Positions 1 to 9,327 of a stretch of DNA of 64,000 bases are shown here, in pieces; position 1 is the first letter of the stretch; the number at the start of each line of letters is the position of its first letter. Source of the DNA: Streptomyces sp. CG4. GTDB lineage: Bacteria; Actinomycetota; Actinomycetes; Streptomycetales; Streptomycetaceae. The stretch lies in contig NZ_CP163525.1 of the NCBI RefSeq assembly GCF_041080655.1, positions 3,410,001-3,474,000 on the forward strand, read 5' to 3'. The translations under genes were made by a program, and so were the position numbers. A model generated the notes under the pieces. It saw nothing but the letters and a program-made list of their open reading frames with translations, was not told the DNA's origin and made no database searches.

Positions 1-2
1 CA

Positions 3-2372
3 GCAGATCCGGCTTCAGTCGGCGAAGTCAGCGAGCTGAAGACCGACGGTCCCGGTACCGCGCTGCTGCGGACCCTGACCGAGCTGACCTCCGACCTCCC
101 CGACGCCGACCCCGGCCGGGTCGCCGCCGCCGCGCTGCGCGGCCGGTCCGCCCGTGCCGACGAGGCGGAGTTGCGCGAACTGGCCACCGAGGCCGCCGCC
201 GGGCTCATCTCCGAGGACCCCGCCTACTCGAAGCTGGCCGCCCGGCTGCTGACCCTCTCCATCCGCGCCGAGGCCGCCTCGCAGGGCGTGACGTCCTTCA
301 CCGAGTCCGTCGCCGTCGGCCACCGCGAGGGCCTGATCGCCGACCGCACCGCGGAGTTCACGCGGCTCCACGCGGCCCGCCTCGACGCCCTGGTCGACCG
401 GGCGGCCGACGACCGCTTCGGCTACTTCGGCCTGCGCACGCTGCACAGCCGCTATCTGCTGCGGCACCCCCTCACCCGCAAGGTCATCGAGACGCCCCAG
501 CACTTCATGCTGCGGGTGGCGAGCGGCCTGGCCGAGGACGACACCCCTCGCTCCGTGGACGAAGTCGCCGCGCTCTACGGGCTCATGAGCCGCCTCGACT
601 ACCTCCCGTCCTCCCCCACGCTCTTCAACTCCGGCACGCGGCACCCCCAGATGTCGTCCTGCTACCTCCTCGACTCCCCGCTGGACGAGCTGGACTCCAT
701 CTACGACCGCTACCACCAGGTGGCCCGGCTCTCGAAACACGCCGGCGGCATCGGACTGTCGTACTCCCGGATCCGCAGCCGCGGTTCGCTGATCCGCGGC
801 ACCAACGGGCACTCCAACGGCATCGTCCCGTTCCTGAAGACCCTGGACGCCTCGGTGGCCGCGGTGAACCAGGGCGGCCGGCGCAAGGGCGCCGCGGCCG
901 TCTACCTGGAGACCTGGCACTCCGACATCGAGGAGTTCCTGGAGCTGCGGGACAACACCGGTGAGGACGCCCGCCGTACGCACAACCTGAACCTCGCGCA
1001 CTGGATCCCGGACGAGTTCATGCGCCGGGTGAACGCCGACGCGCAGTGGTCGCTGTTCTCCCCCGCCGACGTGCCGGAGCTGGTGGACCTGTGGGGCGAG
1101 GAGTTCGACGCCGCCTACCGCAAGGCCGAGGCGGCAGGTCTGGCGAAGAAGACCCTGCCGGCCCGTGAGCTGTACGGCCGGATGATGCGCACCCTCGCGC
1201 AGACCGGCAACGGCTGGATGACCTTCAAGGACGCCGCCAACCGCACCGCCAACCAGACGGCCTTGCCGGGGCATGTGGTCCACTCCTCCAACCTCTGCAC
1301 GGAGATCCTGGAGGTCACGGACGACGGCGAGACGGCGGTCTGCAACCTGGGCTCCGTCAACCTGGGTGCCTTTGTCGACACAGTGACCGGCGGCCTCGAC
1401 TGGGAGCGGCTGGACGAGACCGTCCGCACCGCCGTCACCTTCCTCGACCGCGTGGTGGACATCAACTTCTATCCGACCGAGCAGGCGGGCCGGTCGAACG
1501 CCAAGTGGCGCCCCGTCGGCCTCGGCGCGATGGGGCTGCAGGACGTCTTCTTCAAGTTGCGCCTGCCCTTCGACTCGCCGGAGGCCAAGGCCCTGTCCAC
1601 GCGGATCGCCGAGCGCATCATGCTCGCCGCGTACGAGGCCTCCACCGACCTCGCCGAGCGCAGCGGCCCGCTGCCGGCCTGGGAGAAGACCCGTACGGCC
1701 CAGGGCGTGCTGCACCCCGACCACTACGGCGTCGAACTGACCTGGCCCGAGCGCTGGGAGGCGCTGCGCCGGCGTGTCGCCGAGACGGGCCTGCGCAACT
1801 CGCTGCTCCTCGCCATCGCCCCGACGGCCACCATCGCCTCCATCGCGGGCGTGTACGAGTGCATCGAGCCGCAGGTGTCGAACCTGTTCAAGCGCGAGAC
1901 CCTGTCCGGTGAGTTCCTCCAGGTCAACTCCTACCTGGTGCAGGACCTGAAGAACCTCGGCGTGTGGGACGCGCGCACCCGCGAGGCGCTGCGCGACTCG
2001 GGCGGCTCCGTGCAGGAGTTCGTCTGGATCCCCGAGGAGGTGCGGGCCCTGTACCGCACCGCGTGGGAGATCCCGCAGCGCGGCCTGATCGACATGGCCG
2101 CCGCCCGCACCCCGTTCCTGGACCAGTCCCAGTCCCTGAACCTGTTCCTGGAGACGCCGACCATCGGCAAGCTCTCCTCGATGTACGCGTACGCCTGGAA
2201 GTCGGGCCTGAAGACGACGTACTACCTGCGCTCCCGCCCGGCGACCCGGATCGCCCGCGCCGCCCAGGCTCAGGCGCAGACCCAGACCCCCATCCCCGCG
2301 CAGGCGGTCGCCGACCCCGACGCCGTCGCCTGCTCCCTTGAGAACCCCGAGTCCTGCGAGGCCTGCCAGTAA
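3..2372 (+). CDS. nrdA: Ribonucleoside-diphosphate reductase, large (alpha) subunit, class Ia, 5' partial
   Basis: This is the catalytic subunit of oxygen-dependent ribonucleotide reductase, which makes deoxyribonucleotides from ribonucleoside diphosphates in the cytoplasm. The frame is open to the left edge, so the true start and any N-terminal ATP cone lie outside the window. An internal ATG at 171 is not needed as a start. Catalytic landmarks are in order: the first redox Cys in MSSCYLLDS, the NLCTE active-site core (Asn, radical Cys, Glu; codons near 1290-1304), the second redox Cys in AVCNLGSVNL, the radical-relay tyrosine pair in KTTYYLRSRP, and a C-terminal CEACQ tail that passes electrons from thioredoxin. 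The stop overlaps the nrdB start by one base (TAATG), which suggests translational coupling. Family assignment is certain; only the missing 5' end limits it. Confidence 0.97.
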   Translation, partial: ADPASVGEVSELKTDGPGTALLRTLTELTSDLPDADPGRVAAAALRGRSARADEAELRELATEAAAGLISEDPAYSKLAARLLTLSIRAEAASQGVTSFTESVAVGHREGLIADRTAEFTRLHAARLDALVDRAADDRFGYFGLRTLHSRYLLRHPLTRKVIETPQHFMLRVASGLAEDDTPRSVDEVAALYGLMSRLDYLPSSPTLFNSGTRHPQMSSCYLLDSPLDELDSIYDRYHQVARLSKHAGGIGLSYSRIRSRGSLIRGTNGHSNGIVPFLKTLDASVAAVNQGGRRKGAAAVYLETWHSDIEEFLELRDNTGEDARRTHNLNLAHWIPDEFMRRVNADAQWSLFSPADVPELVDLWGEEFDAAYRKAEAAGLAKKTLPARELYGRMMRTLAQTGNGWMTFKDAANRTANQTALPGHVVHSSNLCTEILEVTDDGETAVCNLGSVNLGAFVDTVTGGLDWERLDETVRTAVTFLDRVVDINFYPTEQAGRSNAKWRPVGLGAMGLQDVFFKLRLPFDSPEAKALSTRIAERIMLAAYEASTDLAERSGPLPAWEKTRTAQGVLHPDHYGVELTWPERWEALRRRVAETGLRNSLLLAIAPTATIASIAGVYECIEPQVSNLFKRETLSGEFLQVNSYLVQDLKNLGVWDARTREALRDSGGSVQEFVWIPEEVRALYRTAWEIPQRGLIDMAAARTPFLDQSQSLNLFLETPTIGKLSSMYAYAWKSGLKTTYYLRSRPATRIARAAQAQAQTQTPIPAQAVADPDAVACSLENPESCEACQ

Positions 2373-3394
2373 TGAGCACCAGCACCACCCGAAACACCAA
2401 TCTCCTCGACCCGGGCTTCGAGCTGACGCTGCGTCCCATGCGCTACCCGGACTTCTACGAGCGCTACCGGGACGCGATCAAGAACACCTGGACCGTGGAG
2501 GAGGTCGACCTCCACTCGGACGTCGCCGACCTCGCGAAGCTGACCCCGGCCGAGCAGCATCTGATCGGCCGGCTGGTGGCCTTCTTCGCGACCGGCGACT
2601 CGATCGTCGCGAACAACCTGGTCCTGACGCTGTACAAGCACATCAACTCCCCCGAGGCGCGGCTCTACTTGAGCCGTCAGCTCTTCGAGGAGGCCGTGCA
2701 CGTCCAGTTCTATCTGACGCTGCTGGACACCTACCTGCCCGACCCGGAGGACCGGACGGCGGCCTTCGCGGCCGTCGAGAACATCCCCTCCATCCGCGAG
2801 AAGGCCGAGTTCTGCTTCAAGTGGATCGACTCGGTGGAGCAGATCGACCGGCTGGAGACGAAGGCCGACCGCCGGCGCTTCCTGCTCAACCTGATCTGCT
2901 TCGCCGCGTGCATCGAGGGCCTGTTCTTCTACGGCGCGTTCGCGTACGTCTACTGGTTCCGCAGCCGGGGTCTGCTGCACGGTCTCGCCACCGGCACCAA
3001 CTGGGTGTTCCGTGACGAGACGATGCACATGTCCTTCGCCTTCGACGTGGTCGACACCGTCCGCAAGGAGGAGCCGGACCTCTTCGACGACGAGCTCCAG
3101 CAGCAGGTCGTCGACATGCTGAAGGAGGCCGTCGAGGCCGAGCTGCAGTTCGCCCGCGACCTGTGCGGCGACGGCCTGCCGGGGATGAACACCGAGTCGA
3201 TGCGGCAGTACCTGGAGTGCGTCGCCGACCAGCGGCTCGGCCGCCTCGGTTTCGCCCCGGTGTACGGCTCGGAGAACCCGTTCTCCTTCATGGAGCTGCA
3301 GGGTGTTCAGGAGCTGACGAACTTCTTCGAGCGCCGCCCGTCGGCGTACCAGGTCGCGGTCGAGGGCACCGTGGACCTGGACGAGGACTTCTGA
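2372..3394 (+). CDS. nrdB: Ribonucleoside-diphosphate reductase, small (beta) subunit, class Ia
   Basis: This is the radical-generating partner of the upstream NrdA. It has 340 residues, normal for the family. It shows the two ferritin-like metal-binding helices: FEEAVHVQFY carries Glu and His ligands, and the Tyr four residues after the His fits the stable tyrosyl radical site. A second EGLFFYGAF/DETMHMSF pair supplies the remaining Glu and His ligands. The acidic C-terminus ending VDLDEDF fits the flexible tail that docks onto NrdA. The ATG overlaps the last base of the nrdA stop codon, so the two are almost certainly co-translated. Streptomyces usually also carries a vitamin B12-dependent class II enzyme elsewhere, so this class Ia enzyme may not be essential on its own; that is background knowledge, not visible here. 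Confidence 0.97.
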   Translation: MSTSTTRNTNLLDPGFELTLRPMRYPDFYERYRDAIKNTWTVEEVDLHSDVADLAKLTPAEQHLIGRLVAFFATGDSIVANNLVLTLYKHINSPEARLYLSRQLFEEAVHVQFYLTLLDTYLPDPEDRTAAFAAVENIPSIREKAEFCFKWIDSVEQIDRLETKADRRRFLLNLICFAACIEGLFFYGAFAYVYWFRSRGLLHGLATGTNWVFRDETMHMSFAFDVVDTVRKEEPDLFDDELQQQVVDMLKEAVEAELQFARDLCGDGLPGMNTESMRQYLECVADQRLGRLGFAPVYGSENPFSFMELQGVQELTNFFERRPSAYQVAVEGTVDLDEDF

Positions 3395-3461
3395 GCCGGT
3401 AGCCGGTCTCCCACGCCTACCGGCGCGCGTTCCGGGCCCGCGGGCCGTCTGAGCGCGCGCC
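3395..3461. terminator. Hairpins between convergent nrdB and P450 genes
   Basis: The 80-base gap between the convergent genes holds an 8-bp perfect inverted repeat (GCCGGTAG at 3395-3402 with CTACCGGC at 3417-3424). A second, GGCGCGCG at 3422-3429 with CGCGCGCC at 3454-3461, encloses a GGGCCC-type core. There is no U tract, which is common in Streptomyces. A bidirectional terminator is inferred from position and structure. Confidence 0.6.
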
Positions 3462-3474
3462 GGTACCAGGTCAC

Positions 3475-4845
3475 CTACCAGGGCTGCGCCCGCAGTCGCA
3501 GATCGTGCGGGCGCAGCGTGATGCCCACCCGGGTCGTGTCGTTGGACCCGCTGACCTGCTCGAAGCGGTACTTCGCCGAGATCGCCGCGGTGATCAGGCT
3601 GAGCTGGGTCATCGAGAAGTGGTCGCTGGGGCACTTGCGGTTGCCGACGCTGAAGGGACTCATGGCGTACTTCGGTACGTCCTTGACCCGCTCCGGCAGC
3701 CAGCGGTCGGGGTCGAAGTCGAGGTGGCGGTCGTACGAGTGGGCGTCGCGCTGGATCGCGTACGGGCTGTAGACGATGTCCGCCCCGGCCGGAATGCGAT
3801 ACCCGCCGAGTTCGGTGTCGGTCACCGCGCGCCGGGTCAAAATCCATACGGCGGGCCGGAGCCGCATGGCCTCGACGACGACATTGTTGGTGTGCCGGAG
3901 TGCGCGGACGTGCTCGAATCCGACCGGCCGGCCACCCGTCACCGATTCGACCTCGGTCCGTACCTTCTCCGCGTGTTCCGGGTGTTCCGCGAGCACCTGC
4001 AGCAGCCACATGATCGTGGACGCGACTGTTTCGCTGCCGGGGGTGAGTATCGCGACGACCTGGTCGTGGATCTCCTGTTCCCCGATGGGGTCGCCATTGT
4101 CGTCCTTTGCCTCCAGCAATGCCGTCAGCAAATCGTCCGGCTTTTGACCAGATGCCCTCCGCTCGGCGACGATCTCGTCGACCAGTAGATGCAAATCGGC
4201 CAGCGCCCGGTTGAATTCGCGGTTCGCCGGGAACGGCAGCCGGTACAGCGGCCCGAGCGGGATGACCATGCGCTGGTACATACCGCGGAAGACGGCGGCG
4301 AGGTCGATGCTGAGCCGCTCGGCGCGCTCGTCCATGTAGTCGCCGCGCAGCAGGCAGCGGGCGGCGATGCGGACGGCGACCCGGAAGGACTCGGAGGTGC
4401 ACTCGATGGTCTCGCCGGGCCGCCAGCGCTCGGTCAGCGCATGCGCCTCCTCCTCCATGATCGGCCCGTAGCCAGGGATGGCGTCCAGCCGGAACGCGGG
4501 CTGGATGGTGCGGCGCTGGCGGCGGTGCCGGGGCCCGTTGGCGGTGGCCACGCCCTCCTTGCCGAGCAGCCCTTCCAGGGACTCCCACAGGGGTCCGTCG
4601 ATCTTGAAGTCGGGGCTGAGCGCGAGCGCTCCGGTCAGCGCCGGGGTGGTCACGGCGTACACCGTCTTGGGGCCGAGCTTGAGGCGTACGACGTCGCCGT
4701 GCTCGCGGAGCCGGGACATGAAGGCGAGCGGGTCGCGGACCAGCTTCAGGCCGTGCCCGAGGCCCGGCACGGCCCCGCCGGCCAGCGGCGGTTCGCGCAG
4801 TTCGGCGGTCTCGGAGGTCAGGGGCTGCGCAGACTCGACGGTCAT
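3475..4845 (-). CDS. cyp170A1: Cytochrome P450 of the CYP170A1 type (albaflavenone synthase)
   Basis: This 456-residue P450 oxidises epi-isozizaene, made by the adjacent synthase, to albaflavenols and albaflavenone, an antibacterial sesquiterpene ketone. The heme loop is FSVGNRKC with the axial Cys, the K-helix motif is EAMR, and the I-helix has [14 protein letters not shown] sequence in the C-terminal half matches the DDXXD metal-binding motif described in S. coelicolor CYP170A1, which has a second, farnesene synthase activity. The ATG at 4845 is chosen because it overlaps the synthase stop (ATGA) and gives the family N-terminus; a longer reading through the synthase region has no family match. 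Electron-transfer partners are not encoded nearby. Function is inferred from the pair and close similarity to remembered sequences. Confidence 0.93.
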   Translation of the reverse strand: MTVESAQPLTSETAELREPPLAGGAVPGLGHGLKLVRDPLAFMSRLREHGDVVRLKLGPKTVYAVTTPALTGALALSPDFKIDGPLWESLEGLLGKEGVATANGPRHRRQRRTIQPAFRLDAIPGYGPIMEEEAHALTERWRPGETIECTSESFRVAVRIAARCLLRGDYMDERAERLSIDLAAVFRGMYQRMVIPLGPLYRLPFPANREFNRALADLHLLVDEIVAERRASGQKPDDLLTALLEAKDDNGDPIGEQEIHDQVVAILTPGSETVASTIMWLLQVLAEHPEHAEKVRTEVESVTGGRPVGFEHVRALRHTNNVVVEAMRLRPAVWILTRRAVTDTELGGYRIPAGADIVYSPYAIQRDAHSYDRHLDFDPDRWLPERVKDVPKYAMSPFSVGNRKCPSDHFSMTQLSLITAAISAKYRFEQVSGSNDTTRVGITLRPHDLRLRAQPW

Positions 4846-5927
4846 TTCTCTCCTGCCACTTCGTTCGTGACGTACGGGGGCGTGGACCGGTCGTCCCAGG
4901 TGTCGACCATGTAGCGGCCGGACTCGTGGTGGAACCAGTAGACGGAGCTGAACCAGTTGCGCATATTGCCGACGCAGGCGCGCACCGCCGCGCTCAATTC
5001 CTTTCCGTGGACCGTGCCGTCGGCGAGTTGGTCGGCGAACCGCAGGGCGACCTGCTCGGCTTCGAGGAATTCGCTGATGCATTCCTCGACGCGCCGCCTC
5101 AATTCGTCCACCGCTTCTTCGAGACTCAGTCCCTCATGGGTGATGAGACTGATTCCTAGATTGTGGACCTCGTCGCCCGCGATTTCTTTGGGCAGCGAGC
5201 ACAGATCGTTGTACCAGGCGGCGAATTCCTGGCTGAGCAGCGCCGGCCGGCGGTAAGCCGGGTTTTTCCGTACGGCATCCGGGAGTTCGTGCCCCGCGCT
5301 CGGTTCGAGCAGGTCCGTCCATATCCAGTGCGCGAAGGTGTGCCGGCGCAGGGCCAGATATTCCTCGACACCGGGTATGTAGCCCGTGGTGCGGTTGCGG
5401 AACTCGCGGTCGTAGGCCTCGATCACCGTGTGGAAGTGCCGGGCGAACCGCTGGTTCCAGGTGCGCGGCAGGAAGCCGTACAGCCGCAGCACGCTGTCCG
5501 CGAACCCCGCGACCAGGCGGTCCGGGTGGTGCAGATGGTGCCGGGGTGCGTCGAGGGCCGCGTGCAGGCGGTGCCGCAGCCGCCGCCAGTCGCCGACCCG
5601 GCCGTGCACCCTGTCCCGGTCGTGGCGGTCGTCCCAGACGAAGAACCATGCGCTGTAGTCGGCGATGGCCTGCAGGACCTCCTCGGGGGCGCCGAGGTAG
5701 TAGCCCGCCATCAGGTCGGTGTAGCAAAGTCCATCGGCATATTCATGCACCTTGTCCGCCGGCATGAACCGTTTTTCCAGCAGCCAGCGTCGTGTCTTCT
5801 GCTGGAGCTGCGGCCAATACGGATGCAGTTGCCGGGGAAAGGCGGACTCGATCACCGGAAGTGCCAGTGAGGGTGGTACTACGACCGCCGTCGGCGTCGC
5901 GGTGGTGCTGTGTGGGAAAGCTTGCAC
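4842..5927 (-). CDS. cyc1: Epi-isozizaene synthase (sesquiterpene cyclase)
   Basis: This class I terpene cyclase converts farnesyl diphosphate to (+)-epi-isozizaene, the albaflavenone precursor. At 361 residues it equals the S. coelicolor enzyme in length and is nearly collinear with the sequence I remember. The Mg2+-binding aspartate-rich motif DDRHD is at about residues 99-103 and the NSE/DTE-type motif NDLCSLPKE near 240. The GTG at 5927 is chosen because it aligns with the known N-terminus and has a GAGAGGGG Shine-Dalgarno sequence upstream; the in-frame extension to 6155 looks non-coding. The stop overlaps the P450 start by four bases, so the two form a minimal coupled biosynthetic operon. 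Confidence 0.96.
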   Translation of the reverse strand: MQAFPHSTTATPTAVVVPPSLALPVIESAFPRQLHPYWPQLQQKTRRWLLEKRFMPADKVHEYADGLCYTDLMAGYYLGAPEEVLQAIADYSAWFFVWDDRHDRDRVHGRVGDWRRLRHRLHAALDAPRHHLHHPDRLVAGFADSVLRLYGFLPRTWNQRFARHFHTVIEAYDREFRNRTTGYIPGVEEYLALRRHTFAHWIWTDLLEPSAGHELPDAVRKNPAYRRPALLSQEFAAWYNDLCSLPKEIAGDEVHNLGISLITHEGLSLEEAVDELRRRVEECISEFLEAEQVALRFADQLADGTVHGKELSAAVRACVGNMRNWFSSVYWFHHESGRYMVDTWDDRSTPPYVTNEVAGEK

Positions 5928-6177
5928 GGACAAACCCCTCTCAGCCGCCTGAAGCGCACACCCCTCCGGTGTGCCGGGCGTGCGCCGTTGCGTTACCCCG
6001 CCCTTCCCATTCAGCACCACAACTGACCGCCATGGGAACGGATTTGCTTCACTCACTACCCCAAGGTGCCGAGAATCTCCCCTCACATGACCGATTAGGG
6101 AGCACAACAAGCACAGAGGAAACGGGTTGTACGAAGCACGGACGGACACACGCACGAGCGGGGCGCGGTCGTGCGAA
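5928..6177 (-). other. Intergenic region upstream of epi-isozizaene synthase
   Basis: This stretch must hold the promoter of the terpene operon. The visible structure is a 6-bp inverted repeat (GCACAC at 5956-5961, GTGTGC at 5969-5974) in the leader, about 30 bases above the GTG start. I see no convincing sigma-factor hexamers and no small gene. Confidence 0.4.
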
Positions 6178-6213
6178 GGGCGCCCGACCGGGAGTGATCT
6201 CCGTCGGGCGCCC
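6178..6213 (-). terminator. Intrinsic-type terminator of def
   Basis: A perfect 11-bp stem (GGGCGCCCGAC at 6178-6188 with GTCGGGCGCCC at 6203-6213) encloses a second 4-bp stem GGAG/CTCC with a TGAT loop. It lies about 20 bases downstream of the def stop. It lacks a U run. Confidence 0.75.
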
Positions 6214-6230
6214 AGGCGGGCCGCTGCCGG

Positions 6231-6881
6231 CTAGTCGTTCGCGACCACCGGATAACGTGGCTCGTTCTCGGCCATCTGACGCAGCGCGTCCTTGCGGTCC
6301 CGCTTGGACAGCCGGTCGATGTACAGGTAGCCGTAGAGGTGATCCGTCTCGTGCTGCAAACACCGTGCGAAGTAACCGGTGCCGCGGACCTTGATCGGGT
6401 TGCCCTGCTCGTCCTGGCCGGTGACCTCGGCGTAGTCGGGACGGGCGAGCGGTGCGTACGCCGTCGGCACGGACAGACAGCCCTCGTTGCTGTCGTCCAG
6501 CCGGCGCTTGTCGGCCGGCAGGTCGACCAGCTTCGGGTTGCACACCACGCCCACGTGCCGCACGCCCTCGTCGTCCATGCAGTCGTAGACGAAGACCTTC
6601 AGGTCGGCACCGATCTGGTTGGCGGCGAGGCCCACGCCCTCGGCGGTGCGCTGGCTGGCGAACATGTCGGCGACCAGCTGCCGCAGCTCCTCGCCGAACT
6701 CGGTGACGTCCTTGCACTCCTTGTGCAGCACCGGGTTGCCGACGACCGTGATCGGCCGCGAGGTCCCGCGCTCCCGCCAGGCCTTCTCGCGCTCCTCGCA
6801 GTCCTCCGTGTCGACGACATAGCCCTCGTCGTCGACGGGGAGCACGCCCGCGTGCTGCTGATCGGTGTCCTGCTGCGCCAT
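6231..6881 (-). CDS. def: Peptide deformylase
   Basis: This Fe2+/Zn2+ metalloprotease removes the N-formyl group from nascent proteins at the ribosome exit. All three family motifs are present in order: [15 protein letters not shown] (metal-binding Cys) and QHETDHL (HExxH metal ligands and catalytic Glu). It has 216 residues, with an N-terminal extension of about 40 residues rich in acidic residues ahead of the usual ITVVGNPVL start of the fold. Streptomyces carries several deformylase paralogues, and this extended form is one class. It is followed by a strong hairpin terminator and preceded by about 70 non-coding bases, so it looks monocistronic. I looked for a sigma-R promoter in that gap and did not see a consensus match. 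Confidence 0.96.
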   Translation of the reverse strand: MAQQDTDQQHAGVLPVDDEGYVVDTEDCEEREKAWRERGTSRPITVVGNPVLHKECKDVTEFGEELRQLVADMFASQRTAEGVGLAANQIGADLKVFVYDCMDDEGVRHVGVVCNPKLVDLPADKRRLDDSNEGCLSVPTAYAPLARPDYAEVTGQDEQGNPIKVRGTGYFARCLQHETDHLYGYLYIDRLSKRDRKDALRQMAENEPRYPVVAND

Positions 6882-6954
6882 GACCGACGTACGCCTTCCT
6901 GCAAACCTGGGAAAAGTCTCGGGTACAGCCTAAAGGCGGCTGGTCATCGGCGGC

Positions 6955-7935
6955 TCAGCAAACCTCTTCCAGATCCCGCCAGTCCCGCGAGTCCGGGCTG
7001 TCCGCGACCCACCCGTCCAGCAGCCCCCGCACCAGCGAAGCCGGCGCCGCGATGCCACACTCCCGCTCCGGCACCCACAGCTGCCCGTCCGTCCGATGGC
7101 CCAGCGGCCCCGGATGACCGGGCTCACTGTGGTCATGCGGGTCCAGGTGCACCCCTTCGCCCTCGTCCGAGGGCATCCGCGACTCCGAGCACATGCGGCA
7201 CAGCAGTCGCACCGAGGAGGACCAGTCCTCCGCCGCGAACCCCGCGTCCGCGGCCAGCTGCTCCAGTGCGTCCCGGTCCGCCTCCGTGGCCGCCTCCAGC
7301 AGGACCACCCAGGTCGGCACGGGTGAGGGCGCCCACAGCTCGATCTCGTCGAAGACCGGGTAGGCATGGCCGGTGGACGTGGTGCGCTCGCCGTGCGGGA
7401 CACCGTCGTGCAGCACGACCTCGCCCCAGCGCCGCCCGGACGAGGGAAGCGGGATGGACAGCACCTCGATCCGCGCCGGGTCCAGCCTGCGGCCCCAGAC
7501 GACCTCGGCCTCACCCTCCGGGGAGAGCCGTACGGCCGCGCTGCCCAGCTCCATGCCGGCCGGTTCCGCGGCCACGGTGGCGCCGCCGGGCACCTTCAGC
7601 CCGTAGGCCTGCCAGGCGCGGCGGGCCAGCGGCCAGTCCTGCAGGGCGGTGGCGGCGATGCCGACGTTCCACCAGTCGGGCGCCCCGGTCTCCCGGTCGA
7701 GCAGCGCGACCGCGCGCAGCCCGGCCGCGCGGGCCTGCTCCCAGTCGTGCCGGAACTTGTGCAGCAGGGCGAGGTTGAACCAGGACTCCGACAGCCAGGG
7801 CTCCAGGTCGGCGGCCCGTGTCAGCAGCTCGCCCGCGTCCTCGTACCGGCCGTCGCCGATGAGCGTGAACGCGCGGTCGGTGGCCTGCCGCCAGGAGGCG
7901 GAGGGCCGGTGCCGTCCCTTGCCGAAGATCCTCAC
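6955..7935 (-). CDS. Tetratricopeptide-repeat protein of unknown function
   Basis: A 326-residue soluble protein. The first 130 residues contain TPR-like helix pairs (for example RYEDAGELLTRAADLEPW, SWFNLALLHKFRHDWEQAR and WNVGIAATALQDWPLARRAW). The C-terminal two thirds is a mixed domain I do not recognise, with a Cys pair (LLCRMCSES) and an HLDPHDHSEPGHPG segment that could bind metal. The GTG at 7935 is chosen because it follows a GGCGGGA sequence and gives the start (M)RIFGKGRHRPS, which I believe is conserved in streptomycetes; a further GTG lies at 8013. It sits between def and the HD-domain genes on the same strand. No enzymatic role can be assigned; a scaffold or interaction role is inferred from the TPRs. 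Confidence 0.85.
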   Translation of the reverse strand: MRIFGKGRHRPSASWRQATDRAFTLIGDGRYEDAGELLTRAADLEPWLSESWFNLALLHKFRHDWEQARAAGLRAVALLDRETGAPDWWNVGIAATALQDWPLARRAWQAYGLKVPGGATVAAEPAGMELGSAAVRLSPEGEAEVVWGRRLDPARIEVLSIPLPSSGRRWGEVVLHDGVPHGERTTSTGHAYPVFDEIELWAPSPVPTWVVLLEAATEADRDALEQLAADAGFAAEDWSSSVRLLCRMCSESRMPSDEGEGVHLDPHDHSEPGHPGPLGHRTDGQLWVPERECGIAAPASLVRGLLDGWVADSPDSRDWRDLEEVC

Positions 7936-8034
7936 GATTCCCGCCTGCCAGTTCCGTTCCACACAGTGGGCTGGCTTGTGCCCCCGGACACCCTCTCCCT
8001 CGCATCCAACCACGTACGGCGGGAAAGGCGCTCA

Positions 8035-9327
8035 TTACCCATGGGTTACCCAGCGGCGGGCGGGGTCAGACAGTGCCGTACCTCTCCCCTCGTCGTCCAC
8101 CGGCGCGCTCCGGGGCAGGGCCCCCGGCCGGGCCAGCACCCGGGCGAGGGACTCCACCACCTCCGGAGCGTAGTCACCGGCGGTGCCGAGGCGCAGCTCC
8201 TCCAGTGCCCGCAGCGGTCCTTCGGGACCGGCGTCCCGGCTCTTCTCCTCGTAGGCGTTCACCGCCCGGATGATCCGTGCGGCGACCGGCTGTTCGCGGT
8301 ACGCGTCCGCCTGCCGTTCCACCATCACGGCGACGGCGGCGGCCACCCCGGTCTGCCGGACGACGGCCCCGCCGAGCAGCGCGATGCGCCGCTGTTCCGC
8401 CGGGGGCAGTTCGGCGGTGGCGCCGGCCGGGACCGGGTCGAGCAGGCTGAGCTGGCCGATGTCGTGCATCAGGGCCGCGTACTCCAGAACGGTCAGGTCG
8501 CTCTCGGTCAGGCCGAGGTCCCGGCCGACGGCGATGCTGAGCGTGGCGACCCGGCGGGCGTGCCCGACGGGGGTGCAGCCGGCGATCTCGGTGGCGCGGG
8601 CGAGGGAGGCGATGGTCTGCCGGTAGGTGGCGCGGACGGCCGCGTACCGGCGCACGGACAACTGGGTGAGCAGCAGGGGCAGGCAGAACACGGGCAGCGC
8701 CCACAGCCCGACCACGGCGACCGCGAGCGCCATCACCGCGCCGGTCGCGCAGACGGCGGAGCCGATGCCGAGCAGCCCGCGCAGTTCCTCGCGCAGCAGC
8801 GGGCCGAAGGGCCAGCGGGTGCGGGAGCGGGCGAGGGCGGCGGCCAGGACGGCGTCGCACAGGGCGGTGAGGCCGAGCAGGGTGACCAGGAGGAGGGCAT
8901 GGGCGGGACCGCCCCAGGAGGCGAACAGGCCCTTGTGGTAGAGGGGTTGGAAGCAGACGGCGGTGAAACCGACAGTGAGCACACGGCGCGCCAGGTGGTC
9001 GAGGGTGGGGGTGCGTCCGGACCAGATGTGCGGTACGGCGCCGAGCAGGGCGGCGGCGAGGACGACGGTGACGACCTGCGCCGGGCCGGCTTGTGTGGGC
9101 CGCCCGGCGTCCGCTCCGAGCAGGGCGTACGACAGCGATCCCGCGGTGCCGAGGGGCGCGGCCTGCCGCACCGGGGCGCCGCTCCACCGGGTCAGCTCGC
9201 CGACGGCTATGAGCAGCCCGAAGGCGAGCGCGACGCCCCGGTCGTCGAGGCCGGTCCACAGGGTGACGGCGAGGGACCCGGCCGCGGCGAGGGCGGCGGC
9301 GCCGTGGACGATCCGCAGGGCGGTCAC
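8035..9327 (-). CDS. Membrane protein with degenerate HD-GYP-like domain
   Basis: About 430 residues: an N-terminal half of hydrophobic segments (roughly 7-8 helices) followed by a cytoplasmic HD-type domain. The HD core is recognisable in MHDIGQLSLL, but the region where its neighbour has HHHERLDGSGYP reads MVERQADAYREQPV. The second His pair and the GYP signature that define cyclic-di-GMP hydrolases are therefore absent. The GTG start at 9327 overlaps the stop of the intact HD-GYP gene (GTGA), so the two are translationally coupled and probably arose by duplication. The protein is probably catalytically dead or altered. A regulatory partner or nucleotide sensor are possible roles, both inference. 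Confidence 0.85.
   Translation of the reverse strand: MTALRIVHGAAALAAAGSLAVTLWTGLDDRGVALAFGLLIAVGELTRWSGAPVRQAAPLGTAGSLSYALLGADAGRPTQAGPAQVVTVVLAAALLGAVPHIWSGRTPTLDHLARRVLTVGFTAVCFQPLYHKGLFASWGGPAHALLLVTLLGLTALCDAVLAAALARSRTRWPFGPLLREELRGLLGIGSAVCATGAVMALAVAVVGLWALPVFCLPLLLTQLSVRRYAAVRATYRQTIASLARATEIAGCTPVGHARRVATLSIAVGRDLGLTESDLTVLEYAALMHDIGQLSLLDPVPAGATAELPPAEQRRIALLGGAVVRQTGVAAAVAVMVERQADAYREQPVAARIIRAVNAYEEKSRDAGPEGPLRALEELRLGTAGDYAPEVVESLARVLARPGALPRSAPVDDEGRGTALSDPARRWVTHG

Noticed and set aside
171..173. Internal GTG or ATG-type start for nrdA at 171
   Set aside because: The frame is open and family-like to the left edge, so this is an internal codon in a partial gene.
6882..6954. 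Sigma-R promoter for def
   Set aside because: No GGGAAT with GTT at 18-19 bases was found on the correct strand.
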